Origin: Saprospiraceae bacterium | Lineage (GTDB): Bacteria > Bacteroidota > Bacteroidia > Chitinophagales > Saprospiraceae | Assembly: GCA_019638455.1 (NCBI GenBank) | Contig: JAHBTU010000003.1 | Coordinates: 1,157,127 to 1,221,126, forward strand | Direction: 5' to 3' | DNA length: 64,000 bases | Shown here: positions 45,754 to 54,744 of the stretch, piece by piece | Position numbering within the stretch: the first letter of the stretch is position 1 | Layout of the letters: every line of letters begins with the position of its first letter | The notes under the pieces: model-generated | Told to the model about the DNA's origin: nothing | Database searches by the model: none | The model's input: the letters and a program-made list of their open reading frames with translations, nothing else | Program-made: the position numbers and the translations under genes

Positions 45754-46719
45754 ATGAGACACAAGGTTATAACCCTCGTTTTTGCCTGTTTTACACTTCA
45801 GGCTTATGCTCAAACTTTCGCCCCTGTCGGCTCAAAATGGGTGTATTGCTACGCCGCAAACGCCGTAGGTGGCGCGGAAGGCTACGACACGTTGGTAGTC
45901 GAATCCGTCGCCGAAACCCACTTCGACACCTTGCCCTGCCGGGAACTTCGAGTGACATATTGCTATTCATGGGGGGATTTCGGCTGCGGGCTGGTGTCAA
46001 AAGTCACCGTTTGCCAAGACGATAAGAAGGTTTATTATCAGGAAGGAGATTCGTTGTATTTGCTGTACAACTTTGGCTTGATGCCCGGCGATACCCTGCG
46101 AATTCGCTACCCAATGACACTCGACACCTTCAACCAACTGGCGGTGGATTCTGGCTTCTATGCCAATCCTTCCAGCCCTTATTTCGACATCGCGATTTTG
46201 GACACCGCGGCGCTTGACCTGAACGGCCAAGCCGTTTGGTCGCAAACTTTTATTGAAGTCGGCAGTGATGGCCCTTTCCAACCCTCTTGGTACAGCGGTC
46301 AGTTTTTAGGAGGAATCGGCAGCACTGCCGGGTGGCTTTTTCCACGAGCCATAAACGCTTTGCAGGAAGAGCATATCCCGATGAACCTTATATCGTACAC
46401 AAGCCCGGTCTTGAGCGGCAACTTTTTGAATCTTAACCCTTTTTGCCAGACAACATCTTTAGAGGAAAGCACACCCGTACTTACCGTAAAGGTGTGGCCT
46501 AACCCCGCAAAAACAGAGCTGAACCTTGAAGTGCCTATTAACGGCAAAGAAGTTCAAGTTCAAATATTTGATGTAAGCGGGAAAATGCTTCTCACAGCAA
46601 CAAACCGTGCTTTCGACACCATGCAGGTAAACATCACTGTCTTGAAGCCAGGCATCTACTTATTCAAGGCAATCATGCCGACTCGTGGAATTGCAGCCGG
46701 AAGATTTATAGTGGAATAA
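45754..46719 (+). CDS. T9SS-secreted protein of unknown function
   Basis: 321 residues, start 8 bp after the previous stop. Signal peptide MRHKVITLVFACFTLQAYAQ. The body (FAPVGSKWVYCYAANAVGGAEGYDTLVVES...YYQEGDSLYLLYNFGLMPGDTLRI) follows a layout common in short Bacteroidota T9SS cargo but I cannot assign an activity. T9SS tail from WPNPAKTELNL to GRFIVE. Third gene of the R12-R13 unit, the only three-gene unit in the window. Confidence 0.75.
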   Translation: MRHKVITLVFACFTLQAYAQTFAPVGSKWVYCYAANAVGGAEGYDTLVVESVAETHFDTLPCRELRVTYCYSWGDFGCGLVSKVTVCQDDKKVYYQEGDSLYLLYNFGLMPGDTLRIRYPMTLDTFNQLAVDSGFYANPSSPYFDIAILDTAALDLNGQAVWSQTFIEVGSDGPFQPSWYSGQFLGGIGSTAGWLFPRAINALQEEHIPMNLISYTSPVLSGNFLNLNPFCQTTSLEESTPVLTVKVWPNPAKTELNLEVPINGKEVQVQIFDVSGKMLLTATNRAFDTMQVNITVLKPGIYLFKAIMPTRGIAAGRFIVE

Positions 46720-46786
46720 GCGTTCGTACTGCCTTGATTCTTACCAGATGGTTGTATAGAACGACATGCCGACTTCAAATAAATAT

Positions 46787-46855
46787 GGCACTAACAACGG
46801 ATGTGCGAAAATGCCTCCTATGCGTCGGCACTTCGCACATCCAACCGTTCAGCGC
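46787..46855 (+). repeat. Unit-boundary hairpin R13 (attC-like)
   Basis: Left 9-mer GGCACTAAC (9/9 complement of the R12 unit start), right GTTCAGCGC. Arms GGATGTGCGAA / TTCGCACATCC, apex TGCCTCCTATGCGTCGGCA. Confidence 0.85.
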
Positions 46856-46938
46856 AAAGACAACAGAAATAAACACCTGTTTGTCAATGCGTCAACATAA
46901 ATAGAAACCATATTTTTCACCCACCAAACAGTTTCATT
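46856..46938 (+). promoter_or_regulatory. Shared unit leader, copy 1
   Basis: From the right arm of R13 to the start codon. It is closely similar to 50262-50344 and 63728-63811 (AAAGACAA..., CAACATAA, GAAACCATA, TTTTTCACCCA, AACAGTTTCATT), and the similarity continues into the first codons ATG AAC GGT. Probably a transferable promoter and 5' UTR. Confidence 0.6.
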
Positions 46939-48258
46939 ATGAACGGTTTTCTCAATTTCCGATTTTTCGGAACACGCCCACGCCACATTGTGGCTTCCAC
47001 AATTTTCCTGTTTATTGCGGGTTTTTTCACATTCGCCATGTTCGCAGGCTGTGAGAAAGACAACGCGGCGAGGGAGGAGCAGTATTTGACTCCTTCATGC
47101 TCCGATTCGTGCGACGATTGCGATGAAGGAAGGTGCTACCCCAGAACTGTACTTGATGCTGTAAAAGATCCAGAAGACGCGACGAACGACAAAATCAACA
47201 TGATTTTGTACCACTATGCGCAAGCGGTCAGGGAGGCCGCCAAAAACCCCGCATACCGTCAGTATATGCTTAGCGCACTCACGGTAAACAACGAGCCTCA
47301 GGCTGCGTCCCTGCTTAACCTCGCCCAAGGCAGTGCCCCCTTTGCGGACTTTCTGAACTCAAAGCTTCGCCAGTCGATTTCAGAGACGAACGTGTACCCA
47401 ATGGGTGTAGAACCTGGCATCGAATCCTTGGTGACCAACGCCACTTGGGACGCAAATGCGTACCTAAGAGGCAAAATGGTGTACGCGCCGTATGCCTACG
47501 ACCCGGTCATTTATTACATGAAAAAACCAAATGCTGCCAGTGCTAATAAAGCGGCAACAGTGGTGATTGCTCAGGATGTGAACGATTGCGATGATGTAGC
47601 AGGCTGGCGTGGCGATACGGAGTTGCTCGTAGGTGAAGCAGAGGCAACCACTTCCGAGGATTTGATTCTTTTCGTGGGGCCAGGAAATCCGATTGAAATT
47701 AGCGGACAATTAGTGAATGGTGGTTCAGACGAACAGACCACAGTAGCCCAAACAGGGGTACAAGACAGGGCAAGTGCAAATATTAGCATTTCTCGCTGCC
47801 AAGTAAAAGACGGTTACCGCTATGAAGGAAGTGGCAAAACAGAGGTTGACGGTTGGGCAGTTGGATTTAATTCGCCTACTAACCCGACCTCCATCAACAA
47901 GTATTCAGGTATTTTTTGGCAAAAAATAAAGAAATGTGAGGTTAAGGACTCCAAAATCTTCACCTACTCTCCTCCAACATTGATGTTTTCGATAGCATCA
48001 GAAGCAGATTGGCTTTCTAATTATGCTTTTATCGGTTTCTATGAGTACGACTGGTACGTAGCGAATTCAAACAGGAAGGAGGTGGACGCTCCATGTGCTA
48101 CTTCAAATGAAGTAAATGTGAAACTTCAAATGAAGTACGCGCATGAGTGGTACTACAAAGATTATTGTGCATTAGGCTCTACGCTATTGCCAAATAATGG
48201 CAGTACGAACGCTGTTTCAAACGAAAAGTGTTCGTTTACGATTACTCGCACACAATAA
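46939..48258 (+). CDS. Lipoprotein of unknown function
   Basis: 439 residues; long N-region then lipobox at Cys38 (TFAMFAGCEKD). A Cys-rich segment follows (CSDSCDDCDEGRCYP). The central helical part (DKINMILYHYAQAVREAAKNPAYRQYMLSAL) resembles the N-terminus of several Bacteroidota lipoproteins. The C-terminal half is beta-rich with no T9SS tail. First gene of the R13-R14 unit. It shares the leader and the first three codons (MNG) with the metallopeptidase at 50345 although the proteins are otherwise unrelated. Confidence 0.7.
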   Translation: MNGFLNFRFFGTRPRHIVASTIFLFIAGFFTFAMFAGCEKDNAAREEQYLTPSCSDSCDDCDEGRCYPRTVLDAVKDPEDATNDKINMILYHYAQAVREAAKNPAYRQYMLSALTVNNEPQAASLLNLAQGSAPFADFLNSKLRQSISETNVYPMGVEPGIESLVTNATWDANAYLRGKMVYAPYAYDPVIYYMKKPNAASANKAATVVIAQDVNDCDDVAGWRGDTELLVGEAEATTSEDLILFVGPGNPIEISGQLVNGGSDEQTTVAQTGVQDRASANISISRCQVKDGYRYEGSGKTEVDGWAVGFNSPTNPTSINKYSGIFWQKIKKCEVKDSKIFTYSPPTLMFSIASEADWLSNYAFIGFYEYDWYVANSNRKEVDAPCATSNEVNVKLQMKYAHEWYYKDYCALGSTLLPNNGSTNAVSNEKCSFTITRTQ

Positions 48259-48268
48259 ATCAGTTAAT

Positions 48269-48303
48269 AAAGCGGTAGTGGGCAATGTGCCCACTACCGC
48301 TTT
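48269..48303 (+). terminator. Rho-independent-type terminator
   Basis: Stem AAAGCGGTAGTGGGCA / TGCCCACTACCGCTTT-like (loop AAT), 11 bp after the lipoprotein stop. Confidence 0.85.
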
Positions 48304-48483
48304 CCCTTTGCATCATGGCAAAAATATTTATTATTCTATATCTTCAACTTGTATTTATCAGTGTTAGCAGTTGGGGACAAAAAATTTGTATTAGCGGTAT
48401 CGCTGGTATAAAAATACACTCGAGTCAAAATCAGTTGCCAGAATTCCCTGATGCTTGGCAGATGTTAAGTTCTCCTGGTAGTG

Positions 48484-48960
48484 TCATTTTATGAGTGATA
48501 TGTTGTAGTTGTAGACGAACAAATGGAGGTACAGTTCGTGCATTTCATCGGATTTTGAAAAGGATAGCGTTTTTCTGACGAATCGACAAATTCTCTGGCG
48601 AAGGGTGTTGTTCCAGCGTTCCACATGAGAAGTTTCCCCGGATTCTTTTCCCACCATCTTGTGTTTGCCTGTATCAATAACCGCGGCGTATGCCTCCCAA
48701 AAATCGCTGAACGTTCGGCATTTTCGATATTCAGGCGGAATCAGTTCCCAAAACCGCCGACAAGATTGTTCGCTTCGGTCGCCGATGAAAAAAGAGACAA
48801 TTTGACGTGTTCTGCGGCAAAGTGCTATCCAAACCCAGCGTTTAAAGTCTTTGCAATAGACAAAAGACCATAATTCATCCAGTTCGAGAACGTCTTTTTT
48901 CTTGGCCGGAAGCAACGTGGTCACGATGTCGGGAAGGGACTGCGCTTTTTTTTTATCCAC
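48484..48960 (-). CDS. insB: IS1-family ORF B, copy 3
   Basis: Same DDE frame as in copies 1 and 2, reached by -1 frameshift on A9. Confidence 0.85.
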   Translation of the reverse strand: MDKKKAQSLPDIVTTLLPAKKKDVLELDELWSFVYCKDFKRWVWIALCRRTRQIVSFFIGDRSEQSCRRFWELIPPEYRKCRTFSDFWEAYAAVIDTGKHKMVGKESGETSHVERWNNTLRQRICRFVRKTLSFSKSDEMHELYLHLFVYNYNISLIK

Positions 48961-49196
48961 CTCAGAGCCGTTTGGTGACTGATGCCAAAGGTTCTGGCAA
49001 GACCCCGTGACGAACTGCGTTCTTGGGCCGCCCTGACGACCATTTCTTTAAATTCCTCGCTTTTCCGAAGCGTTTGAAACACCCCGCCGAAGCCGCAAGC
49101 CTTGCATTTGTACTTCGGATTGCCTGATGCGTTCGACCCGTTTTTCACAATGTGTTCAGAGCCACATTTATGGCAGCATTTTACATCTAATACCAT
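48921..49196 (-). CDS. insA: IS1-family ORF A, copy 3
   Basis: Same zinc-finger/helix-turn-helix protein as in copies 1 and 2. Confidence 0.85.
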   Translation of the reverse strand: MVLDVKCCHKCGSEHIVKNGSNASGNPKYKCKACGFGGVFQTLRKSEEFKEMVVRAAQERSSSRGLARTFGISHQTALRWIKKKRSPFPTS

Positions 49197-50192
49197 TTCA
49201 TAAAGTTTGACGCAAAAATACCAAATCACCCCCAAAATGACACTACCGTTCTCCTTTATTGGGATTCAAAATCAGTCACAAAAAATTTCCTATAGAATTA
49301 ATTTATACACATGATTTTAATCACACAATATATAATGAAGTTGGCAACAATCCAGCAGGTATATCAAATGTCCCTCAAAAGAGTAGCGGAAACTTACTCT
49401 TATTAACTTACAATAAAAATATATATTTTGGAGGGATAGGGCATTACAATAGAACAAAGGAAAGTTTTGTCTTGTTTATGTTACCAAGTGTTAGTAAAAT
49501 TGAGAACCTGATTGTTTTATCGGCAGGGTTACATTTTGGAAAATTAGATATTGACTATCAAAGGCAAATTCAATATCAGCCAAGATTTAATCCCTTTGAC
49601 TGGGGATTTCAATCCATAAATTTACGTTATCACATTGAGAAACAACAAAGAAAAAAACCTGAAAAATTATCAAAATTCATGTCCTTCGAATTAAAGACGG
49701 GTGGCATCTTATCACCAGTAAGGCAGACTTTCCTAACGGGAGAAACCTCGCCAATAGTTAAGTTTTCTTTACTGTTGGGTACTGATATTTACTTTCCTAA
49801 AATCAATACTTCGCTACAATTTGAAAGAGATTGGTGGATTGCTATAAATGGAGGATCGTTTCAAAGAGATATAAAAGGATATGTGTCTAACTCAACTATT
49901 GGGCTTTGCTACCACAAGGGAATAAAAAAAGATAGAAAAATTAAGTTTGCAATTGGTGGTGCCTTTGTCATAGATCATAATACGATTTATGAAACTCGAA
50001 CAAAAATAAATCAAGGGTTAGCAAAAACAAATTTATGGTATTATAATATTAAAGGCCTCTATTTCTCATACTATCATCCTTTGACATCTAATATGGATAT
50101 TCAATTAAGGCAAATCATACCATTAGTCGGGGAAAAAGGTTACAATCCTTCAAGAACATCGGTGGGCGTTGTATATAAAATAAAACCTTAAA

Positions 50193-50261
50193 GCGCAGAA
50201 CTCTGCATCTACGTCCATGCCGCTAAAAAGGCGGCACGGCGTAGATGCCTGCGTTCAGCGC
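50193..50261 (+). repeat. Unit-boundary hairpin R14 (attC-like)
   Basis: Left 9-mer GCGCAGAAC (8/9 complement of the R13 unit start GTTCAGCGC), right GTTCAGCGC. Arms GCATCTACG / CGTAGATGC, apex TGCCGCTAAAAAGGCGGCA. Confidence 0.82.
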
Positions 50262-50344
50262 AAAGACAAGCAGTACCGGTCGAGCCTTGTCAATGCGTTC
50301 AACATAATTGAAACCATAATTTTTCACCCACAAACAGTTTCATT
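50262..50344 (+). promoter_or_regulatory. Shared unit leader, copy 2
   Basis: Matches 46856-46938 and 63728-63811, with blocks TCAATGCGTTCAACATAATT and AAACCATAATTTTTCACCCA, reaching the ATG at 50345. Confidence 0.6.
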
Positions 50345-52846
50345 ATGAACGGTTTAACCCAACCTTTGGTCGCCTGCCGCCACCTATTGGCAGCATTCTT
50401 CACCTTCTTGGCGGCTTTGCCTCTTCTCCAAGCCCAGTACACCCCGTGCGCCACACCTCCGCCCACCGAAGCGGAGGTGGCCGCATTTGAGGCAGAAATG
50501 AACAGCACCGCGAACGCCTCGTCGGGGTCGCTCACATGGGAAATCCCCGTGCGCGTCACCGTGTTCCGCAAGAGCGATGGCAGCGGGTGGGGCATCACCT
50601 ACGACGACGCGTTCATTGACGCTTTCCTGTCCAACATGAACGCCAAAATGGCGGGCGGCCCCAACATATTTCATTTCTTTCGCTGCGGCCCCATCAACTA
50701 CATTGACGTTGACCAGTTGTACAATGGCTCATTGCCCCCGGAGGCGTTCTCCTACAACCGCAACTACCTCAACCTGTACATTTACAACAAGCCCGGACAG
50801 CCAGCGTCGGCAACCTTCCCGTGGCACCCAGAGCCTAAAGCCGTTTGGATGCCCTCTGGCATCGCAGGCACTTCAGATGCCACGGGCTTCCACGAACTCG
50901 GCCACACGCTTGGCCTGTTACACACTTTTTCACCAGAGATGACATATTCCGTGCCTGTGGTTCCCAGCCAGCAAGACCACCCGGAACAGCAGGGAGGGAG
51001 AGAACTGATGATTCGAGACACAGTTCCTGGTAAGCAGTTTCCCGTTCCCAACCACACATTTGCAGGCGACCGCGTATCCGACACCCCGCCCGGTTGCGAC
51101 AGTGACCCCCAGCGTGCGGCGTTTTACCCTTCGTCCGCCACCATCGCGGGATGTTTGGACGGCGACCCCAACACGCCCTGCATAAACGGCTGCAACGATG
51201 GCGACCCCAACACCCCCTGCGTCAATGGCTGCTCTTGGGACTATGCCAACTGTACCTATACAGGCGACTACCGCGACTACAACTTCGATTTGATTGTGGA
51301 CACCCTGAACGTGCTGGCCCGCAACATCATGTCATACACTGGCTCTTGTCGCCAGAACTTCACGCCCGGTCAAGTGGGTCGCGCTGATCTAATCGCCAAC
51401 TTCTTCCTCAACGACTACTATCAGGAACAACTTTGCGGCAACCTCATTGACCGTGTGGAGATTGAGGGCACGAGCACGGGGCTTGACCGCGTTCGATTGC
51501 GCATCTCTCCCACCGCAGACCCTGCCGACTACACGCAAACCATCGTGAGCGCGAGCGACGATTTCAGCGGCAAACTGTCCCTGTCCACCTTTAGCGTGCA
51601 AGTGAGGGCCGATGTGAAGCGCTTCCGCACCAGCGACGTGACCAAGTTGGACGACAACTGGCTGAGCGGCTTGACCACATTTGACCTCGTTTGCATTCAA
51701 AAGCATATTCTTGGGCAGGACACGCTTGATGGGTACAAACTTTTGGCCGCAGATGCTAATAAAAGTAACTCAGTCACGACCTTCGACATCGTATTGTTCA
51801 GAAGATTGATATTGGGCCTCGACACGACTTTGTCCGCCTACGAGCAGCCGTGGCGGTTCATCCCGGAAGTGGTGACGCAAAACGTTATAGGCGGCGGGCT
51901 ACAGCCCGATTTTGATGGGGTCGGCTACGACAACCCGTTCCTGACCGTCCCTCCCGCCATGGGTGGCCCCGCCGTGCCGCCCACACAATACTGCGAGCCC
52001 ACATGGCCTTTCCTGATGAGGTCCGGCACCGTCCGCAACGGGTTCGATGCTGTGAAACTCGGCAACATCTGCGGCCCAGTGGCTCCCGACGAGTTGGCAG
52101 AGGACTGCCCGGGCGACGTTGCCCTGCTCGTCCCAAATGTTTCGGTGGCACAAGGCGACATCATAGAGTTGAATGTCAAAGGCTATGGCTTTCAGTCCGT
52201 TGCGGCATTTCAGACAGGTATAAGAGCGCCAAAGGATGACTTTGAGTTCATCAGCAAGGCGAACGGAACTATCGGTGACTTTGCCACAACAGAAAACGCG
52301 CCCGGCGACCTGAACCAGGTTGAAGAAGGCATCAAGGCCGTTTGGATGCGCGACAACCTTGCCCCCCAGACCTTGGCTGACGGCGGCTCGCTGTTCAAAG
52401 TCACCCTGCGAGCAAAGGAGAACATCACAGACCTGAGCCAAGCGCTGACCTTTGACAAGTCAATTCTGGAAACCTATTTCCTCACAGCAGAGGGGGGCTG
52501 CGTGAGCAACGCCAGCCTCGAAATCAGCGTCAACAACCTGGGCGGCGGAGAGCGCGGCAACGGACAATCGGCAGACAACAGGCCGACGACCGGGCAAAAA
52601 ATCTTTTGCCTGCCCAACCCGGCGAGCGACCGTTTGACCGTGCTGTTCGACGCGGAGCGTGATTTCGACGGCAACCTGCTCGTGCACGATATGCAGGGTC
52701 GCTTGCTGCAGACCGTCGCGCAAAGTTTTGTCAAAGGGCGCAACGTCATCAGCCTCAGCGACTTTGCCCGCCTTCCTGTGGGCGTGCTGAACATTTCGGT
52801 TTTTGACGGGGAATCCGTTCACGCCGTCCGAGTGAGCAAACAATAA
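50345..52846 (+). CDS. T9SS-secreted M43-like metallopeptidase with dockerin-like module
   Basis: 833 residues. Signal peptide up to FLAALPLLQAQ. Zinc motif HELGHTLGLLH at 183-193; ARNIMSYTGSCRQNFTPGQ supplies the Met-turn (about 320). A duplicated 14-residue Cys motif (GDPNTPCINGCND / GDPNTPCVNGCSW) lies at about 277-300. Residues about 437-497 contain two dockerin-like segments (TTFDLVCIQKHILGQ and SNSVTTFDIVLFRRLILG). T9SS tail from LPNPASDRLTV to VRVSKQ. The first 60 residues closely resemble the truncated gene at 63812. First gene of the R14-R15 unit. Confidence 0.88.
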   Translation: MNGLTQPLVACRHLLAAFFTFLAALPLLQAQYTPCATPPPTEAEVAAFEAEMNSTANASSGSLTWEIPVRVTVFRKSDGSGWGITYDDAFIDAFLSNMNAKMAGGPNIFHFFRCGPINYIDVDQLYNGSLPPEAFSYNRNYLNLYIYNKPGQPASATFPWHPEPKAVWMPSGIAGTSDATGFHELGHTLGLLHTFSPEMTYSVPVVPSQQDHPEQQGGRELMIRDTVPGKQFPVPNHTFAGDRVSDTPPGCDSDPQRAAFYPSSATIAGCLDGDPNTPCINGCNDGDPNTPCVNGCSWDYANCTYTGDYRDYNFDLIVDTLNVLARNIMSYTGSCRQNFTPGQVGRADLIANFFLNDYYQEQLCGNLIDRVEIEGTSTGLDRVRLRISPTADPADYTQTIVSASDDFSGKLSLSTFSVQVRADVKRFRTSDVTKLDDNWLSGLTTFDLVCIQKHILGQDTLDGYKLLAADANKSNSVTTFDIVLFRRLILGLDTTLSAYEQPWRFIPEVVTQNVIGGGLQPDFDGVGYDNPFLTVPPAMGGPAVPPTQYCEPTWPFLMRSGTVRNGFDAVKLGNICGPVAPDELAEDCPGDVALLVPNVSVAQGDIIELNVKGYGFQSVAAFQTGIRAPKDDFEFISKANGTIGDFATTENAPGDLNQVEEGIKAVWMRDNLAPQTLADGGSLFKVTLRAKENITDLSQALTFDKSILETYFLTAEGGCVSNASLEISVNNLGGGERGNGQSADNRPTTGQKIFCLPNPASDRLTVLFDAERDFDGNLLVHDMQGRLLQTVAQSFVKGRNVISLSDFARLPVGVLNISVFDGESVHAVRVSKQ

Positions 52847-52858
52847 AATTCTAATTTT

Positions 52859-52898
52859 CAGAGCGGGTATTCGTCTCATGCGACGGATGCCCGCTCTG
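52859..52898 (+). terminator. Terminator-like hairpin
   Basis: Stem CAGAGCGGG / CCCGCTCTG with an inner CGTC/GACG pairing, followed by GTTTTG; between the stop at 52846 and the start at 52920. Confidence 0.7.
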
Positions 52899-52919
52899 GT
52901 TTTGCAAAAACTGAAAACT

Positions 52920-54494
52920 ATGAAATTGTTCATTACCTTCTTTTTTTGTTCTGTTTTGTTAGCGTCTCTGTCCGCTCAAAATCAACCCGTGCAACTGTGG
53001 CAAGCAGCGGAATATGTGAAATCCATGAACATAAAAGGGCCAACTATCTCGCTCGATAAATTCCAGAACACCTATATGCTCACCAACCAAACCGACGAAA
53101 GCCCTTTCGGCGGTTTTACCCTTGTCAAGTACGACACGCTGGGCAATGTGCTTTGGAAGCGACACTCACAGGTAGGCATCATAGGTATCTTGTACGGCAG
53201 TTTCACAGTGGACAGCCTAGGCAACGCATACGTGGGTCAATGGTACGACGGTGGCTTGCCCGGGTACGATGCTGATGCGGTGCTGATAAAATACGCCCCC
53301 GACGGTGCGAAACAGTGGGAGGCTAACTATGGCCTCAATCAGTCAGGCGACAGTTACTTATACTACTCCGAAATGGACACCCTCAACGGCAGGTTGATAA
53401 CGCTGGGGATGAATCTTCACGAAACCGACCCCGCCGAAAACTTCCTGTTCGTGCAGGCGGTTGACACCTCTGACGGCAGCGTGACATGGAGGACTAAGAT
53501 CGCGGGCGTTTTCCGCCCGCAGAACCTTCGCGTCCAGTCTGACCACATCCAACTGCTCTCCACGCGGTACAAGCCCGACAGCAAGTATTTTGTGAGCACT
53601 TTGGTTGATTTTGACGGGAACATAACAGCACAGTACGAAAAGCCCTATTCGGGATACGAGATTGACTTCAACTACATTTCGCGAACGGGCGATGTTGTCT
53701 TTGGCAACCGCGCGTTTGGCTACAATGTGACAAGGGTCAATGTACAGGGGGATACTTTGTGGGCTTATGTGCATCCGCTAAACTCGGGTACAAATAAAAA
53801 TTGGGTTAGGTCTGTTGTTGAAGATACATTATTAAATATATATGCAACAGGTGCCCTCGAAATACCAGGGCAAAATGTAGAAATGACTACCTCTAAAATA
53901 AATATCAACGGAGAAGTAGAGTGGCAAGATATATTTCAATCTTCAAATGGCGATTTTGGAGACGGAGGGGAAAATGTGCAGATACACGGCGATAGGTTAG
54001 TAACATCTGGTGCTACACAACTCGAAAATTCTGACGTTGTCGGTATAATAAAAGTATACAATATTTCAAATGGGTTTGAAGAGCATAATATACTCATTTC
54101 AAACGAAAACATATTTATAGTCAATAAGTCTTTTATTATAACAGATAAGATGCTATATGTTAGCGAAGGTTATCAGTCGAGCATAAATAACATGGTAGCC
54201 GTAACGGGTTGTTTTTTAATGCCAAAAATATCATCTTCTATAGACGAATCGAAATATCCAAACAGAATAATCGCTTTTCCGAATCCGACATCAGACATGA
54301 TTTTCATATCAGATATTGACTTAGATGTTTTTGAGAGTATTTCTGTATGTGACATGAACGGAAGAATAGTCATGCAAAAGCGGGTAGAAGCCGAACAGGA
54401 AAAAATTTTATTATCTGGGTTTCCGCCTGGGATTTACACAGTTTGCATATATGGAAAGAATCTGAAAATAATGAAAAAAATTGTAAAAATGTAA
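52920..54494 (+). CDS. T9SS-secreted beta-propeller-like protein
   Basis: 524 residues from ATG 52920 (signal peptide MKLFITFFFCSVLLASLSAQ); the in-frame ATG at 52878 would read through the hairpin. Blades of the form LVKYDTLGNVLWKRHSQ and LIKYAPDGAKQWEANYG are followed by a T9SS tail (FPNPTSDMIFI to KKIVKM). The base composition changes inside the gene: GC-rich up to about 53760, clearly AT-rich after it, which hints at a recombination joint near codon 280. Second gene of the R14-R15 unit. Confidence 0.82.
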   Translation: MKLFITFFFCSVLLASLSAQNQPVQLWQAAEYVKSMNIKGPTISLDKFQNTYMLTNQTDESPFGGFTLVKYDTLGNVLWKRHSQVGIIGILYGSFTVDSLGNAYVGQWYDGGLPGYDADAVLIKYAPDGAKQWEANYGLNQSGDSYLYYSEMDTLNGRLITLGMNLHETDPAENFLFVQAVDTSDGSVTWRTKIAGVFRPQNLRVQSDHIQLLSTRYKPDSKYFVSTLVDFDGNITAQYEKPYSGYEIDFNYISRTGDVVFGNRAFGYNVTRVNVQGDTLWAYVHPLNSGTNKNWVRSVVEDTLLNIYATGALEIPGQNVEMTTSKININGEVEWQDIFQSSNGDFGDGGENVQIHGDRLVTSGATQLENSDVVGIIKVYNISNGFEEHNILISNENIFIVNKSFIITDKMLYVSEGYQSSINNMVAVTGCFLMPKISSSIDESKYPNRIIAFPNPTSDMIFISDIDLDVFESISVCDMNGRIVMQKRVEAEQEKILLSGFPPGIYTVCIYGKNLKIMKKIVKM

Positions 54495-54495
54495 T

Positions 54496-54564
54496 GCGCT
54501 GAACTTTGCACTCACGCCCATGCCTCCTAAACGTCGGCACGGCGTGAGTGCCCCCGATGGCGGA
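54496..54564 (+). repeat. Unit-boundary hairpin R15 (attC-like, GAT right end)
   Basis: Left 9-mer GCGCTGAAC (9/9 complement of the R14 unit start). Right 9-mer GATGGCGGA: the usual GTT is GAT. Arms GCACTCACGCC / GGCGTGAGTGC, apex TGCCTCCTAAACGTCGGCA. Confidence 0.8.
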
Positions 54565-54744
54565 AACAACAAAACACCGCTCGGCAGAAGCACCCGCTTT
54601 ACGGGCCGAAAAACAAAGTGCCGAGTTTGGTCAAAGTTGGTTACAACTATCGGTGGGCAAATCCGAAACCACCCAAAAAAGAAGTAGGGGCCAATGCCGG
54701 GACGGCTCAATACCGGCACAAATCACATACTTTTCACACCACAC

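Larger units (their letters stand above)
48477..49247 (-). mobile_element. IS1-family element, copy 3
   Basis: 771 bp, same ends, perfect 8-bp duplication GTTCTCCT (48469-48476, 49248-49255). Opposite in orientation to the gene it splits. Confidence 0.92.
48315..50191 (+). pseudogene. Outer-membrane beta-barrel gene split by IS1-family element
   Basis: Starts at ATG 48315 with a signal peptide (FIILYLQLVFISVSSWGQ). IS1 copy 3 (48477-49247, duplicated GTTCTCCT) interrupts it after WQMLSSP. Removing IS plus one 8-bp copy gives a continuous 365-codon frame (…MLSSPLLGFKISHKK…). Barrel-like strands (FGKLDIDYQRQIQYQPRF, WGFQSINLRYHIEKQ, NMDIQLRQIIPLVGEKG) and a C-terminal VGVVYKIKP suggest an outer-membrane protein. 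Visibly AT-richer than the genes on both sides. The stop is 1 bp from R14. Confidence 0.85.
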
